From the NCBI GenBank assembly GCA_937920275.1, contig CALGVD010000136.1:1-64000 (forward strand): a stretch of 64,000 nt of DNA. Direction: 5' to 3'. Shown piece after piece: positions 54,754 to 64,000 of the stretch; positions within the stretch are counted from its first letter, which is position 1, and every line of letters starts with the position of its first letter. The notes under the pieces were generated by a model, which had not been told where the DNA came from, did not search any database, and was given only the letters and a program-made list of their open reading frames with translations. The position numbers and the translations under genes were made by a program. This DNA comes from an uncultured Pseudomonadota bacterium. GTDB lineage: Bacteria > Pseudomonadota > Gammaproteobacteria > Steroidobacterales > Steroidobacteraceae.

Positions 54754-54809
54754 TTTCGGATGACCTGCTATTCTATCGTTTCCCGGCGCTTGCCGGTCGA
54801 GGAGCGGTC

Positions 54810-55907
54810 TTGGCGCGGATCCTGTCCCGTTATCTGCTACGCGAGGTCCTGGTCGCCTGGTTGGCGGTGACCGCCGTGCTGCTCGTGATCCTGCTGACCA
54901 ACCAGCTGGCGTCGGTGCTGGCACGGGCGGCCGAGGGCGGCTTCCCCCGCGCCGTGGTGCTCGATCTCGTCGGGCTCGGGGTGGTGCGCAATCTTGCGGT
55001 GCTCTTGCCGGTCGGGCTGCTGCTCGGGGTGATGCTGGCGCTCGGTCGGCTGTACCACGACAGCGAGATGACGGCAGTGGTCGCCTGTGGCGTCGAGCCG
55101 TTGCGCATCTATGCGCCGATCGCGCTGCTGGCGCTCGCCGTGGCGATGCTGGTCGGTTGGTTGTCGTTGCGTGCGGGACCGGAGGCGGCCGCAGGGGTTC
55201 AGACGCTGCGCAGCACGGCACTGCAGGCCGGGGAGTTCTCGCCGATCACGCCAGGCCGTTTCCGCAGTTTCGGTGGCGGCTCTGCGGTGTTCTATGCGGA
55301 ATCTCAGTCCGCGGACGGTACGCTCGAGAGGATCTTCGTCAAGCGTCGCAACGGCGATACCTACGAGATCGCGGTCGCCGAGCGTGCCCGCCACGAGATC
55401 TCCCCTGATCGAACCTTGCATACCTTGACGCTGTTCGACGGCGAACGTTACGAGGGTAAACCTGGCTCCGCAGAGTTCCGCCGCGTGCGGTTCAAGGAAA
55501 ATACGATCCCGGTGCGCGTCCCGGCGTCGTCCGCAGGGCGCTTCGACATCGAGTCGGTGCCGACTGCGACATTGCGCGGACGGGACGACCCCGAAGCGAG
55601 GGCTGAACTCGCCTGGCGGGTGGGTTTGCCGGTGATGGTATTCGTGCTCGCCTTGCTCGCGGTGCCGATGGCGCGACTGCGTCCGAGACAAGGTCGCTAT
55701 TCGCGCCTGTGGCTCGCGATCACCGTGTATTTCGTCTATTTCAGCCTTGCCTCGGCGGCGCGGGTCTGGCTGGGTCGCGAGATCGTTCCGGCGCCGCTCG
55801 GTCTTTGGTGGGTGCACGCGCTGGTGGTGATCGGGACCCTCGCGCTTCTTTTCGCGCCGGCGCAGCTGGCGCGTTGGCGCCACCGTGAACGCTTGGTGTC
55901 GGCATGA
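54810..55907 (+). CDS. lptF: LPS export ABC transporter permease LptF (TTG start)
   Basis: ARILSRYLLREVLVAWLAVTAVLLVILLTNQLASVLARAAEG...; GAGGAG SD before TTG 54810; overlaps lptG. Confidence 0.9.
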   Translation: MARILSRYLLREVLVAWLAVTAVLLVILLTNQLASVLARAAEGGFPRAVVLDLVGLGVVRNLAVLLPVGLLLGVMLALGRLYHDSEMTAVVACGVEPLRIYAPIALLALAVAMLVGWLSLRAGPEAAAGVQTLRSTALQAGEFSPITPGRFRSFGGGSAVFYAESQSADGTLERIFVKRRNGDTYEIAVAERARHEISPDRTLHTLTLFDGERYEGKPGSAEFRRVRFKENTIPVRVPASSAGRFDIESVPTATLRGRDDPEARAELAWRVGLPVMVFVLALLAVPMARLRPRQGRYSRLWLAITVYFVYFSLASAARVWLGREIVPAPLGLWWVHALVVIGTLALLFAPAQLARWRHRERLVSA

Positions 55908-56971
55908 CGGCGCTCGACCGCTATATCGTCCGGGCGGTGCTCGGCGGCGTCCTGATGGTGATGGCGGTGTTGCTCAGCCTCGGTGCGCTCTTCTTGCTCA
56001 TGGGGCAGCAGGACGATATCGGTGTCGGCTCCTACACGGTCTGGAACGCCGTGGCCTTCGTGGTCTCCAATTTGCCGCAGCAGGCGTGGGCGTTGCTGCC
56101 GATCGGCGCACTCATCGGCGCGTTGCTCGGTCTGGGTACGCTCGCGCGCGGCAGCGAGATCACGGTGATGCGGGCTGCAGGTCTCTCGCCTTGGCGTCTT
56201 GCGCGCGCGGTCGCCATCGCCGGTCTGCTGCTGGTGGGGATCGGCGCCGTGCTCGCGGAGACACTCGCGCCGCCGCTGCAGCAGATGGCCCGTCAACAGA
56301 AGGCGTTCGCGAAGTTCTCGGATATCAGCTTCGCCGGGTCTGGCGAAGCCTGGGTGCGCGACGGGGGCCTGATCGTGAACGTCGAGCGTCAGACCGGAGA
56401 AGGGCTGTTCGGCGGCATGATGGTCTACGAGATCGGCGCTGACGATCGGCTGCTCGCGATCGGGCGTGCGGCCACGGCGAGGGCTTCTGAGGACGGCGCT
56501 TGGCGTCTCGAGCAGTACGCCGAGAGCCGTTTCGAGGGTGACCTCGTCGAAGGCAGTCGCAGCGCAGGACGGACGCTGCAATCCAATGTCAGCGCCGCGT
56601 TCCTCGGCATCGCGGCGACCGCGCCGGGCGATCTGCCCTCCGCGTCGCTCTGGAGCATGATCCGCCACCTCGAAGCGAACGGCCTCGATTCGCGCGAGCC
56701 CACCTTCGCGTTCTGGTCGCGCATCGCGCGTACGGTGGCGCCGCTGTTCGCGGTGTTGTTGGCGCTGCCGTTCGTGTTCGGTTCGCAGCGGGCGGGCGGC
56801 GCGGGGGGGCGGATCGCGCTCGGTCTCGTGCTCGGTATCGGGTTCTTCCTGCTGCAGCAGATGATCGAGAGCGGTGCGGTGGTGTTCCGCGGTGATCCGG
56901 TGCTGCTCGCCTGGGTGCCGACCGCCGTGATGGGTGTCGCTGCATTGTTTTTGATCGCGAGGACACGATGA
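55904..56971 (+). CDS. lptG: LPS export ABC transporter permease LptG
   Basis: LDRYIVRAVLGGVLMVMAVLLSL...; FWSRIARTVAPLFAVLLALPFVFGSQR; ATGA overlap. Confidence 0.92.
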   Translation: MTALDRYIVRAVLGGVLMVMAVLLSLGALFLLMGQQDDIGVGSYTVWNAVAFVVSNLPQQAWALLPIGALIGALLGLGTLARGSEITVMRAAGLSPWRLARAVAIAGLLLVGIGAVLAETLAPPLQQMARQQKAFAKFSDISFAGSGEAWVRDGGLIVNVERQTGEGLFGGMMVYEIGADDRLLAIGRAATARASEDGAWRLEQYAESRFEGDLVEGSRSAGRTLQSNVSAAFLGIAATAPGDLPSASLWSMIRHLEANGLDSREPTFAFWSRIARTVAPLFAVLLALPFVFGSQRAGGAGGRIALGLVLGIGFFLLQQMIESGAVVFRGDPVLLAWVPTAVMGVAALFLIARTR

Positions 56972-57438
56972 CCACTCTCGTGAAGCGCACCACGCTCATC
57001 GTCCGCAGCATCGAACGCTCCGTCGCTTTTTACCGCGATGTGCTCGGGCTCTCGGTCTGGTACGACGATCGGGTGACGCTCTCCGGGGTCGGTCTCGCCG
57101 CCGGCGCGCGTGGCGACGAGACCCACCTTGTGATCATGCAAGCCTCCGATCCCGTGGTCGGTAAGATCGGGTTGCTCGAGTTCACGCGGCCGCGCCTGCC
57201 CGATCCGCCGCGTCGCGATCGACTGGGCGTCGGCGACATCATCTTCGTGATGCAGGGCGAGGATGTCGAGGGTGTCCATGACCGCGCGCTGGCCCTCGGC
57301 GCCCGCATCCATGCCGCGCCGCACCGCTATGAAGTGCGCGGTGCGGACGGCGCTATGCTGTCGATGATCTCGTTGAGTTTGTGGGATCCGGACGATTACT
57401 TCATCGAGTACAACCAGCGGACGATCTCGGGAGGATGA
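56968..57438 (+). CDS. VOC/glyoxalase family protein
   Basis: KRTTLIVRSIERSVAFYRDVLGLSVWYDD...SLWDPDDYFIEYNQRT. Confidence 0.85.
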   Translation: MTTLVKRTTLIVRSIERSVAFYRDVLGLSVWYDDRVTLSGVGLAAGARGDETHLVIMQASDPVVGKIGLLEFTRPRLPDPPRRDRLGVGDIIFVMQGEDVEGVHDRALALGARIHAAPHRYEVRGADGAMLSMISLSLWDPDDYFIEYNQRTISGG

Positions 57439-58148
57439 ACATGGAGATCGAGCAGGCGACGACACAGCGGCGGGTCTGGGATCTGCCGGTCCGGCTGATG
57501 CACTGGGGATTGGCCTTATCGGTGCTCGGTGCTTGGGTCACCCGTGAACTCGAGGGGGACTGGTTTGCCTGGCACACGCGCTTCGGTTACGCGGTGCTGT
57601 TGCTCGTGACCACGCGTATCGTCTGGGGCTTCGTCGGCACCCGATATGCGCGTTTCAAGGACTTCGTGCGCGGACCCCGGGCGATCCTCGCGTACCTGCG
57701 CGCTGAGCGCAGCGGATCGGCTGCGCCGGTGACCGGTCATAACCCGCTCGGTGCGCTGATGATCCTCGCATTGCTCGGTCTGTTGCTCACCCAGTCGGTC
57801 CTCGGCTTGTTCGCCAACGACCAGGTGCTCGAGGCGGGGCCGCTATACGGCTATGTGGAGGGCGCCACGAGCGATCGGCTCACGACCCTCCACAAACAGC
57901 TTTTCGACCTGGTCGTCGTGGCCATCGCCGTCCATGTCGGTGCCGCGCTTTTTTATCTTTGGGTGCGGCGCGAGAACCTGATCTTGCCGATGATCACGGG
58001 CCGTAAGCCGGGGTCGTTGTTGTCACCCGCGGCGGAGGGGATCAGCCGATCGCGCACGCTGCTGGCGTCCGCGATCCTTGCCGTGCTCGGCGCACTGCTT
58101 TGGTGGGTCGTCGCGACCGCGCCGGAGGCGTCGCTGTTCGCGTTCTAG
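57435..58148 (+). CDS. Cytochrome b561-type membrane protein
   Basis: RVWDLPVRLMHWGLALSVLGAWVTREL...WHTRFGYAVLLLVTTRIVWGFVGTRYARFKDFV; HKQLFDLVVVAIAVHVGAALFY. Confidence 0.87.
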   Translation: MNMEIEQATTQRRVWDLPVRLMHWGLALSVLGAWVTRELEGDWFAWHTRFGYAVLLLVTTRIVWGFVGTRYARFKDFVRGPRAILAYLRAERSGSAAPVTGHNPLGALMILALLGLLLTQSVLGLFANDQVLEAGPLYGYVEGATSDRLTTLHKQLFDLVVVAIAVHVGAALFYLWVRRENLILPMITGRKPGSLLSPAAEGISRSRTLLASAILAVLGALLWWVVATAPEASLFAF

Positions 58149-58164
58149 GGGCGGGGCGGTCGAA

Positions 58165-58854
58165 TCAGGCGATGACGGTCTCGATCGAGCCGAGACCCTC
58201 GATGCCGCAAGAGATCCGGTCTTGGCGGAGCACGCGGCCGACGCCCGCCGGGGTGCCCGTGTAGATGAGATCACCCGCACGCAGTTCGTAGAGACCCGAC
58301 AGCGCTGCGATCACATCGGGCACCGCCCAGATGAGGCCGGCGAGATCGGCGTCCTGGCGTACCGCGCCGTTCACGCAGAGCCAGATACGACCCCGCGTCG
58401 GGTGACCGACCGCCGACACTGGGTGCAGCGGTCCGAGCGTCGCCGAGTGGTCGAAACCCTTCGCCGCGTCCCAGGGTTTACCCTGGGCTTTCGCTTCGGC
58501 TTGCAGGTCGCGACGGGTCCAATCGATGCCGATGCCGTAACCGAAGATGCACGCTGGCGCGGCGGCTGCGGGGATGTCGCGTCCGCCGCCGCCGAGCGCC
58601 ACCACGAGTTCCACCTCGTGATGGAAATCCGCGGTGGCGGAGGGGTAGGGCACCGCCGTTGTTTCAGGGTGCAACGCATCCGCCGGTTTACCGAAGAAGA
58701 ACGGCGCCTCGCGTTCCGGGTCGTGGCCCATCTCGCGTGCGTGCGCCGCGTAGTTGCGACCGACGCAGTAGATGCGCCGCACCGGGAACAGCGTATCGCT
58801 GCCTGCGATACGGGCCGTCACCGGCGGCGGCGCATCGAAGGCGTAGGCGGTCAC
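58165..58854 (-). CDS. Fumarylacetoacetate hydrolase family protein
   Basis: IYCVGRNYAAHAREMGHDPEREAPFFFGKPADAL; FHHEVELVVALGGGG; DLIYTGTPAGVGRV. Confidence 0.9.
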   Translation of the reverse strand: MTAYAFDAPPPVTARIAGSDTLFPVRRIYCVGRNYAAHAREMGHDPEREAPFFFGKPADALHPETTAVPYPSATADFHHEVELVVALGGGGRDIPAAAAPACIFGYGIGIDWTRRDLQAEAKAQGKPWDAAKGFDHSATLGPLHPVSAVGHPTRGRIWLCVNGAVRQDADLAGLIWAVPDVIAALSGLYELRAGDLIYTGTPAGVGRVLRQDRISCGIEGLGSIETVIA

Positions 58855-60917
58855 TGGTCGCCGAGTTCCTTGAGCAGCGCCGGTGCGTCATACACCTTGC
58901 GCAGCGCCTCGCGCATGATGGCCGGGTGCACGGAAACGGCGCGGTTCTTCACGGTGTCGAACCAGAACGATCCCGAGATCGAGTGGATGTTGCCGTCGAA
59001 GATCAGTCCGACCACTTCGCCGCGGGCATTGAGCAGCGGGCTTCCGGAGTTGCCGCCGATGATGTCGTTGTTCGAGGTGAGGTTGAACGGCGTCGACAGA
59101 TCGAGCGTCCCACGCGCCCGCTCCCACGAGGCCGGGACGCTGAACGGCGGCTGGCCGGTGGCGCGTTCGAAGGCGCGTCCGAGGCGGGTGAAAGGCTCCA
59201 CGGGGCTGCCTTTCTCGACCCAGCCCTGCACCGTGCCGTAGTTGAGCCGTAGCGTGAAAGTGGCATCCGGGTAGACCTCGGTGCCGTAGACCTTGAAGCG
59301 CGCGCGGGCGATCTTCTCCTCGGCAGCGGCGGTCGGCGCCTGCACTTCGTCCTCGTATCGCTTGCGCAGCGCACGCGCCGGGCCGTCGATCTCGCGGGCG
59401 AGTTTGATCATCGGATCATCCGAGGCGGCGATCGCCGCGGCGCCACCGTTCCACAGCGCCAGGCGCACAGCGGGATCGGCGAGCTTGCTGCCGTCGACGA
59501 GCGAGGCGGCGAGGCTGTCCGGTGAATCCTTGGCGAGCAGCTTGCGCACCACCGCGTGGTCGGGACCCAGCCACTCGCGCATGCGTTCGAAGCCGAAGGA
59601 CATCGTCAACCGCTCCACCTCCGGATAGACGGGGGTCGCGGCCGCGAGCTGCTGCTGGACCCGCGGCAGTTGCGCATCGGTGAACTCCCGCAGGCGCTCG
59701 CCGTTCGGCTTCGTGCGCTCCTCGGCGCCGCGTACCAGCGTGCGTGCGACGCGGAACAGACGGCTCTGGAAGCCCGCTCCGCCCTCGAGATAGCCGAGTT
59801 CGGTATCGATGTCGCGGGCGCGGGCGTTGGCGGCGGCGATGTCAGCCCAGGGATCGCCGAAGCCAGCGAAGGCAGGATCGGCGGCGACACGGGCGCGCAG
59901 CTCCGCTTCCTTCGCGCGCTTGTCATCCATCATGCCTTCGTCGAGCAAGGCGTCGAGCTGCTTGCGACGCACCTTGATGCCGTTCTCAAGACCGAACAGC
60001 GTGTCCGCCGTGATGCGTCGCTCGGCATCACCCTTCTTTGCGAACTCGATGTAGCGGCCGCGAAGTTCGCTGCTGCGCAGCAGCGAAGGCGGCAGTTCAT
60101 CGTTGCGCAGCGCCAGCAGTTGATCGACCGTCAGCAGGCGGTCGGTGGAGCCGGGATGGCCCGAGACGAGCACCAACTCGCCGGCTTTCGGGCCGTCGAA
60201 GTTGATGCGCAGCGGCCTCGCCACCGTCACCGGCTTGCCGTTCTCGTAGGCGCGCAGCAGGCCCATGTCGAGGCACCAGCGCGGGAACTGGAAGTTGTCC
60301 GGGTCGCCGCCGAAGGCCGCGATGCCCGTCTCGGGTGCGAACACCAGACGCACATCGGTGTAGCGCTTGTAGCGGTAGAGGAACTGCTGGCCGCCGTTGT
60401 AGAGCGCGACGCCCTGGCACTTGAGTCCGGTGGTCTTCTCGCAGGCCTGTTCGAGGCCGGTGATGGCACGCTTGCGGGCCTCGTTGGCGGTGCGCTCGTC
60501 GAGTCCGCGCGTGGCGGCCTCGACCTTGTCCGTCACGTTCTCCATGCCGACGAGCACATCGGCGACCTGCGTGCGGCAGGCGATCTCTTCACCGCGGTTG
60601 CGGGCGACGAAGCCGTCGTCGAGCAGGCTCTTTTCTTTGGAGGAGTTCTCCGAGAGGCAGGCGGTGATGCAGTGGTGGTTGGTGAGGATCAGCCCCTCGG
60701 GCGACACGAACGAGGCAGAGCAGCCCGAGAGGCGGACGGAGGCTTCGCGTACCCGGTCGAGCCAGGCGCCATCGACGGTCACCCCGTACTGCTCTTTCAC
60801 CTTCGCAGTGGGGAAGTTGTCGTAGGTCCACATGCCTTCGTCGGCGTGGGCGGCGGTGGCGGTGAGCAGCGCGGCAGTGAGCGCGACGGCAGTCGAGAGG
60901 AGGGCGGCGCGAGGCAT
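58851..60917 (-). CDS. S46 family serine peptidase (DPP7/DPP11-like), exported
   Basis: DEGMWTYDNFPTAKVKEQYGV; SGCSASFVSPEGLILTNHHC; NDIIGGNSGSPLLNARGEVVGLIFDGN; signal peptide; GGAG before ATG 60917. Confidence 0.93.
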   Translation of the reverse strand: MPRAALLSTAVALTAALLTATAAHADEGMWTYDNFPTAKVKEQYGVTVDGAWLDRVREASVRLSGCSASFVSPEGLILTNHHCITACLSENSSKEKSLLDDGFVARNRGEEIACRTQVADVLVGMENVTDKVEAATRGLDERTANEARKRAITGLEQACEKTTGLKCQGVALYNGGQQFLYRYKRYTDVRLVFAPETGIAAFGGDPDNFQFPRWCLDMGLLRAYENGKPVTVARPLRINFDGPKAGELVLVSGHPGSTDRLLTVDQLLALRNDELPPSLLRSSELRGRYIEFAKKGDAERRITADTLFGLENGIKVRRKQLDALLDEGMMDDKRAKEAELRARVAADPAFAGFGDPWADIAAANARARDIDTELGYLEGGAGFQSRLFRVARTLVRGAEERTKPNGERLREFTDAQLPRVQQQLAAATPVYPEVERLTMSFGFERMREWLGPDHAVVRKLLAKDSPDSLAASLVDGSKLADPAVRLALWNGGAAAIAASDDPMIKLAREIDGPARALRKRYEDEVQAPTAAAEEKIARARFKVYGTEVYPDATFTLRLNYGTVQGWVEKGSPVEPFTRLGRAFERATGQPPFSVPASWERARGTLDLSTPFNLTSNNDIIGGNSGSPLLNARGEVVGLIFDGNIHSISGSFWFDTVKNRAVSVHPAIMREALRKVYDAPALLKELGDQ

Positions 60918-61114
60918 CGGAGGCTCCATGGATCCAGGGTTCGATGGGTCTGATTCTAGAGCAGCCGGGCCATTTCTGCTTCGTTCGTCGAGATTCGATG
61001 CAACGGCTCGAGTATCGGTGAAAACGCCGAGTTTTGGTGCCTGACCTCTGGGCTGTCCTGCGGTGCAATGGCCGCGCCGGGAAGTGACCGGCGACTATCC
61101 AAGGAGACATCCAG

Positions 61115-61366
61115 ATGATCAGACAGACACGCCGGCGCATCGCCGGCCAAGGGATGACGGAGTACATCATCATCGTCGCATTGGTCGCCATCGCGGCCAT
61201 CGGTGTGTACTCGGCTTTCGGCGACATCGTCCGCGGACAAGCGTCCGTGGCCGCTGTCGCATTGTCGGGCGAGGACAACACCGCCGGCCGTGGACTGGTC
61301 GGGGCTGCCCGCGCTCGCGCGAACATCGAGGCACGCCAGCGCACGATGGAGGATTTCGAGGAATGA
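61115..61366 (+). CDS. Flp-type (type IVb) prepilin-like protein
   Basis: MIRQTRRRIAGQGMTEYIIIVALVAIAAIGVYSAF: G/XXXXEY processing motif (G/QGMTEY) plus hydrophobic stretch; AAGGAGA SD. Confidence 0.75.
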   Translation: MIRQTRRRIAGQGMTEYIIIVALVAIAAIGVYSAFGDIVRGQASVAAVALSGEDNTAGRGLVGAARARANIEARQRTMEDFEE

Positions 61367-62697
61367 GGCGGCGTGCGCGCTTCCCACGCGGGCAGGTGCT
61401 GGTGTTCCTGCTGCCGTTGCTGGCTGTGCTCGGGGCGGCGGCTTGGTGGGCATTCGAGGCCGGCCAGGCGGTGACAGAGAAGCAACGCCTGCGCGACGCC
61501 GCCGAAGCGGCAGCGCTCAGCGGTGCGGTGTGGCAAGCGCGCTCGCTCAATTTCGCAGCGGCAATGAACCGGGCGGTCATCGCTAACGAAGCGGTGATCG
61601 CCCAGTCCGTCAGCCTGCGTTCGTGGTCGGACTATATGAACCGCTTGCTGCCGACGGCATCGGCGCTGACCGCCTATGTGCCATACCTCAATGCGGCGAC
61701 CGCAACCCTGCAGCGTTGGTGGTCCGGGTTTGATTCCGTCCTGCAGCCGTCTTTGCGCGGCCTCGAGGGCCTCTCCAGCGGGGTCAGCCACTCTTTGGCC
61801 GCCGCGCAGCGGTTCATGATGTCGGCAACGCTCTTGACGGTGCCACAGATCGTTCGCGACACCGTCGAGTCGACCGATCCGCGGTTTCGATTGACGGAGG
61901 GTGGTGAGGCGCAGCTGCTCGCATGGGCGGCCCAATGGCAGAACTTCAGTTCCTTCTATGGCGGTTCATGGCGCTGGCGCCAACAAGATGTCCTGCTGCG
62001 TTCGCTCGATGGCTTCACCCACGAGCGCAACTTCACTCTGAGTCCCTTGCTCGGCAGTCGTCTGGTGCGTTTCGAGAAGCGCGCCGGGACCGATCTGCTC
62101 GATTTCGAGACCTGGCGTGCGCTCGATACGCTCTCTCTCCACCAGCCGCGCTATGTCATCTTCGGGTCGATGCGCGAGCGTGCCGCGATCGCGTGGGGCG
62201 GCGCTGACAACGGCGTCGGCAGCACGCTGCGTGGCCGGCATGGCGACGCGTTGCGGCGAAATCCACGGGCTGCGCGGGCTGCCGAACGGAGCATCAGCCG
62301 ACAGCGGGGCTATCGCGGTTTGCCGTCGCTCTACGATCTCTCTGCTGCGCAGCGCGCGGAGTCCGCCCCGCCTCGCGTGGTGGTGCGGTTACGGCTGCCC
62401 GCCCAGTCGCGGCGTGGTGCCGCCGAACTGCTGGGGTTCGGTTCTGTGCTGCGCGGTGCGGGTGACACGGTCGCGCTGGCCCCAGAGCGGTCCAACGGGT
62501 CAGGCGATCTGTTCGCCGAGGCCGCCGCCTCGACGCGGTTCCTCCGCCTCGAACCCCGTCGTGATGGCGCACAGGAGACGCCCAGTCTCTATTCGCCTTA
62601 CTGGCGCTCGACGCTGGCGCCTCTTTCGATCCCCGATCGCATGCTGCTCGCCACCGTCGATGGCACACCCGTATGGATGGCCGGGGTGCCGCGATGA
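61363..62697 (+). CDS. TadG-like pilus assembly/membrane-anchored protein
   Basis: RGQVLVFLLPLLAVLGAAAWWAFEAGQAVTEKQRLRDAAEAAALSGAVWQARSLNFAAAMNRAVIANEAVIAQ; ATGA overlap with the prepilin gene. Confidence 0.6.
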   Translation: MRRRARFPRGQVLVFLLPLLAVLGAAAWWAFEAGQAVTEKQRLRDAAEAAALSGAVWQARSLNFAAAMNRAVIANEAVIAQSVSLRSWSDYMNRLLPTASALTAYVPYLNAATATLQRWWSGFDSVLQPSLRGLEGLSSGVSHSLAAAQRFMMSATLLTVPQIVRDTVESTDPRFRLTEGGEAQLLAWAAQWQNFSSFYGGSWRWRQQDVLLRSLDGFTHERNFTLSPLLGSRLVRFEKRAGTDLLDFETWRALDTLSLHQPRYVIFGSMRERAAIAWGGADNGVGSTLRGRHGDALRRNPRAARAAERSISRQRGYRGLPSLYDLSAAQRAESAPPRVVVRLRLPAQSRRGAAELLGFGSVLRGAGDTVALAPERSNGSGDLFAEAAASTRFLRLEPRRDGAQETPSLYSPYWRSTLAPLSIPDRMLLATVDGTPVWMAGVPR

Positions 62698-63377
62698 TGT
62701 CGCGGCAGTCAGCCCGTGGCCAAGCCTTGACCGAGACGCTGGTGGCGATCCTGCTGCTCGCGCCGCTCTTGATCGCGACGATCGATCTGTGGCAACGACA
62801 GACTGCAATCCAGTCCGTCCAGTCCTCCGCCCGTGCCGGCGTATTGGCGGCCCATCATGGCGTTGATATCGACGCTTACGCCGCCCGACCCGACGGGCGG
62901 GTCCGCGGATCCGAAGTGACGGTCATCGCTGCGGCGCAACCCTCGGCCGCACGGACCACGGAGGATTGGGCGTTCGGGCTGTTGCTGCCCGCCCAAGTGA
63001 TCGGCGTCGGGCAGTTCGACCTCGCACGAGACCAGGCCAGGAATGCGCGATCGACGGCGCGTCTCAACGAGGGACCCGCGCTGCAGTGGCTGCGTGCCGG
63101 ACGGTCACCGACCTTTCAGGCGGAGCTTTCGATCCTCGTCGATGACTGGCAGGCCGACGATGCTGAAACGGTACGGCGCCGGACGGCGGCACTTTCAAGC
63201 GCCGGTCGCCTCGCGGCGTGGCGGACTCCTTTGGAAATCATGGCGGCACCGATGCGTCTCTTTGAGCCCGCCGTCGCTCGACTTTGTCTCGGCCGGATAG
63301 ACCCCGATATCGTGCCGACCGATCGACTGACCGGAAGCCGTCGTGGCATGTCCGATCTGAGGACACAGCCGTGTTGA
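62694..63377 (+). CDS. TadE-like minor pseudopilin
   Basis: SARGQALTETLVAILLLAPLLIATIDLW: G/XXXXE motif plus hydrophobic segment; ATGA overlap. Confidence 0.55.
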   Translation: MMSRQSARGQALTETLVAILLLAPLLIATIDLWQRQTAIQSVQSSARAGVLAAHHGVDIDAYAARPDGRVRGSEVTVIAAAQPSAARTTEDWAFGLLLPAQVIGVGQFDLARDQARNARSTARLNEGPALQWLRAGRSPTFQAELSILVDDWQADDAETVRRRTAALSSAGRLAAWRTPLEIMAAPMRLFEPAVARLCLGRIDPDIVPTDRLTGSRRGMSDLRTQPC

Positions 63378-64000
63378 GGCTGCTTCTCGCCGGCCTACGA
63401 CTCGGGTGCCTCGTTTTGGCGGCCCACAGCTTGCAGCTCATCAGCGTGGCTGACGCGGGGCTCGAGTCGGATCGGGCAACCCCTAGGCCGCGATGGGTGG
63501 TCGATCGGGTGCGGGTCAACGGTGTCCCGCTCGAGACGCGCGCGACGGCTGTCGCGGCGGACCGTGCAGTCCTCACCGAGCGCCTCTCGACACTCTGGGG
63601 AAAGACTGCGCACCGTCTCGATATCACAGGCTCGTCAACGCCGTCACCGGCGTCGTTGACGCTGCAACAAGACGCCGAGCGGACGGTGATCGGTCGGCAA
63701 CGCGGCCGATTGCACGAGGTCATCAGCCTGCGCGATGCCCCCTCGGGCGGCACGAGCATCGTGGTCTCGGTATCCGATCTTTCCCGCCCTGCGGCCAAAC
63801 TTCCGCGCTTGCCCTTCCGTCCGCCGTACGGTCTTCGCGCCGTCACCGTGATCGAGCAGGAAGCCCCGGGCGGCGCGACGACGATTGTGCTCGACAGCCC
63901 AGATGCTCACGAGATCACCGCGTCGCGACTAAGAAAAGCCCTACAGGCGGCTGGCTGGGTCGTTCGTACCGATCCCTCTGCCCGCGCGTTATGGGCCGAT
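63371..64000 (+). CDS. Unknown exported protein (partial, runs off window)
   Basis: GTG 63371, open to base 64000: MLRLLLAGLRLGCLVLAAHSLQLISVADAGLESDRATPRPRWVVDRVRVNGVPLETRATA...; absent from the ORF track because no stop in the window. Confidence 0.65.
   Translation, partial: MLRLLLAGLRLGCLVLAAHSLQLISVADAGLESDRATPRPRWVVDRVRVNGVPLETRATAVAADRAVLTERLSTLWGKTAHRLDITGSSTPSPASLTLQQDAERTVIGRQRGRLHEVISLRDAPSGGTSIVVSVSDLSRPAAKLPRLPFRPPYGLRAVTVIEQEAPGGATTIVLDSPDAHEITASRLRKALQAAGWVVRTDPSARALWAD

Noticed and set aside
59556-60953. 465-aa + strand ORF opposite the S46 peptidase
   Set aside because: Antisense shadow ORF of the S46 gene.
61040-61114. Possible sigma54 -24/-12 promoter before the pilin gene
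   Set aside because: No GG-N10-GC arrangement matched on inspection.

Overview
64-kb window of a GC-rich, very gene-dense proteobacterial chromosome. Gene content is gammaproteobacterial-like, which is an inference only. I find about 54 protein-coding genes and no tRNA, rRNA, CRISPR array, phage or transposase. Order along the window: (1) a galactoside catabolic locus (GH42 and GH36 galactosidases divergent from an SSS symporter, galT and galK); (2) a CitE-like lyase plus an alpha-aminoadipate-semialdehyde dehydrogenase-like and a saccharopine dehydrogenase-like pair; (3) a complete Mg-chelatase set (bchI-bchD divergent from bchH) with no other photosynthesis gene in the window; (4) an envelope cassette (LpxL-like acyltransferase, GT2, LABN protein, GT39) resembling polyprenyl-phosphate-sugar lipid A modification systems; (5) housekeeping operons (grxD, rnt, pyrC, aceE-aceF-lpdA, nth, rnfB, metG, apbC, dcd, purN-purM, hda, wrbA, proS, pssA, UDG, rimI, prfC, valS, pepA, lptFG, S46 peptidase and others); (6) at the right edge, an operon of a Flp-type prepilin, TadG-like, TadE-like and an unknown exported protein. 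The most interesting signals are the orphan bchI/D/H locus, the truncated pilin/TadG/TadE operon, -10-like hexamers placed directly before several start codons (possible leaderless transcripts, including a 12-bp inverted repeat that contains both start codons of metG and apbC), and a G10 tract in the pepA/lptF divergent promoter region. No search or computation was run. Product names rest on motif and family recognition from the translations.
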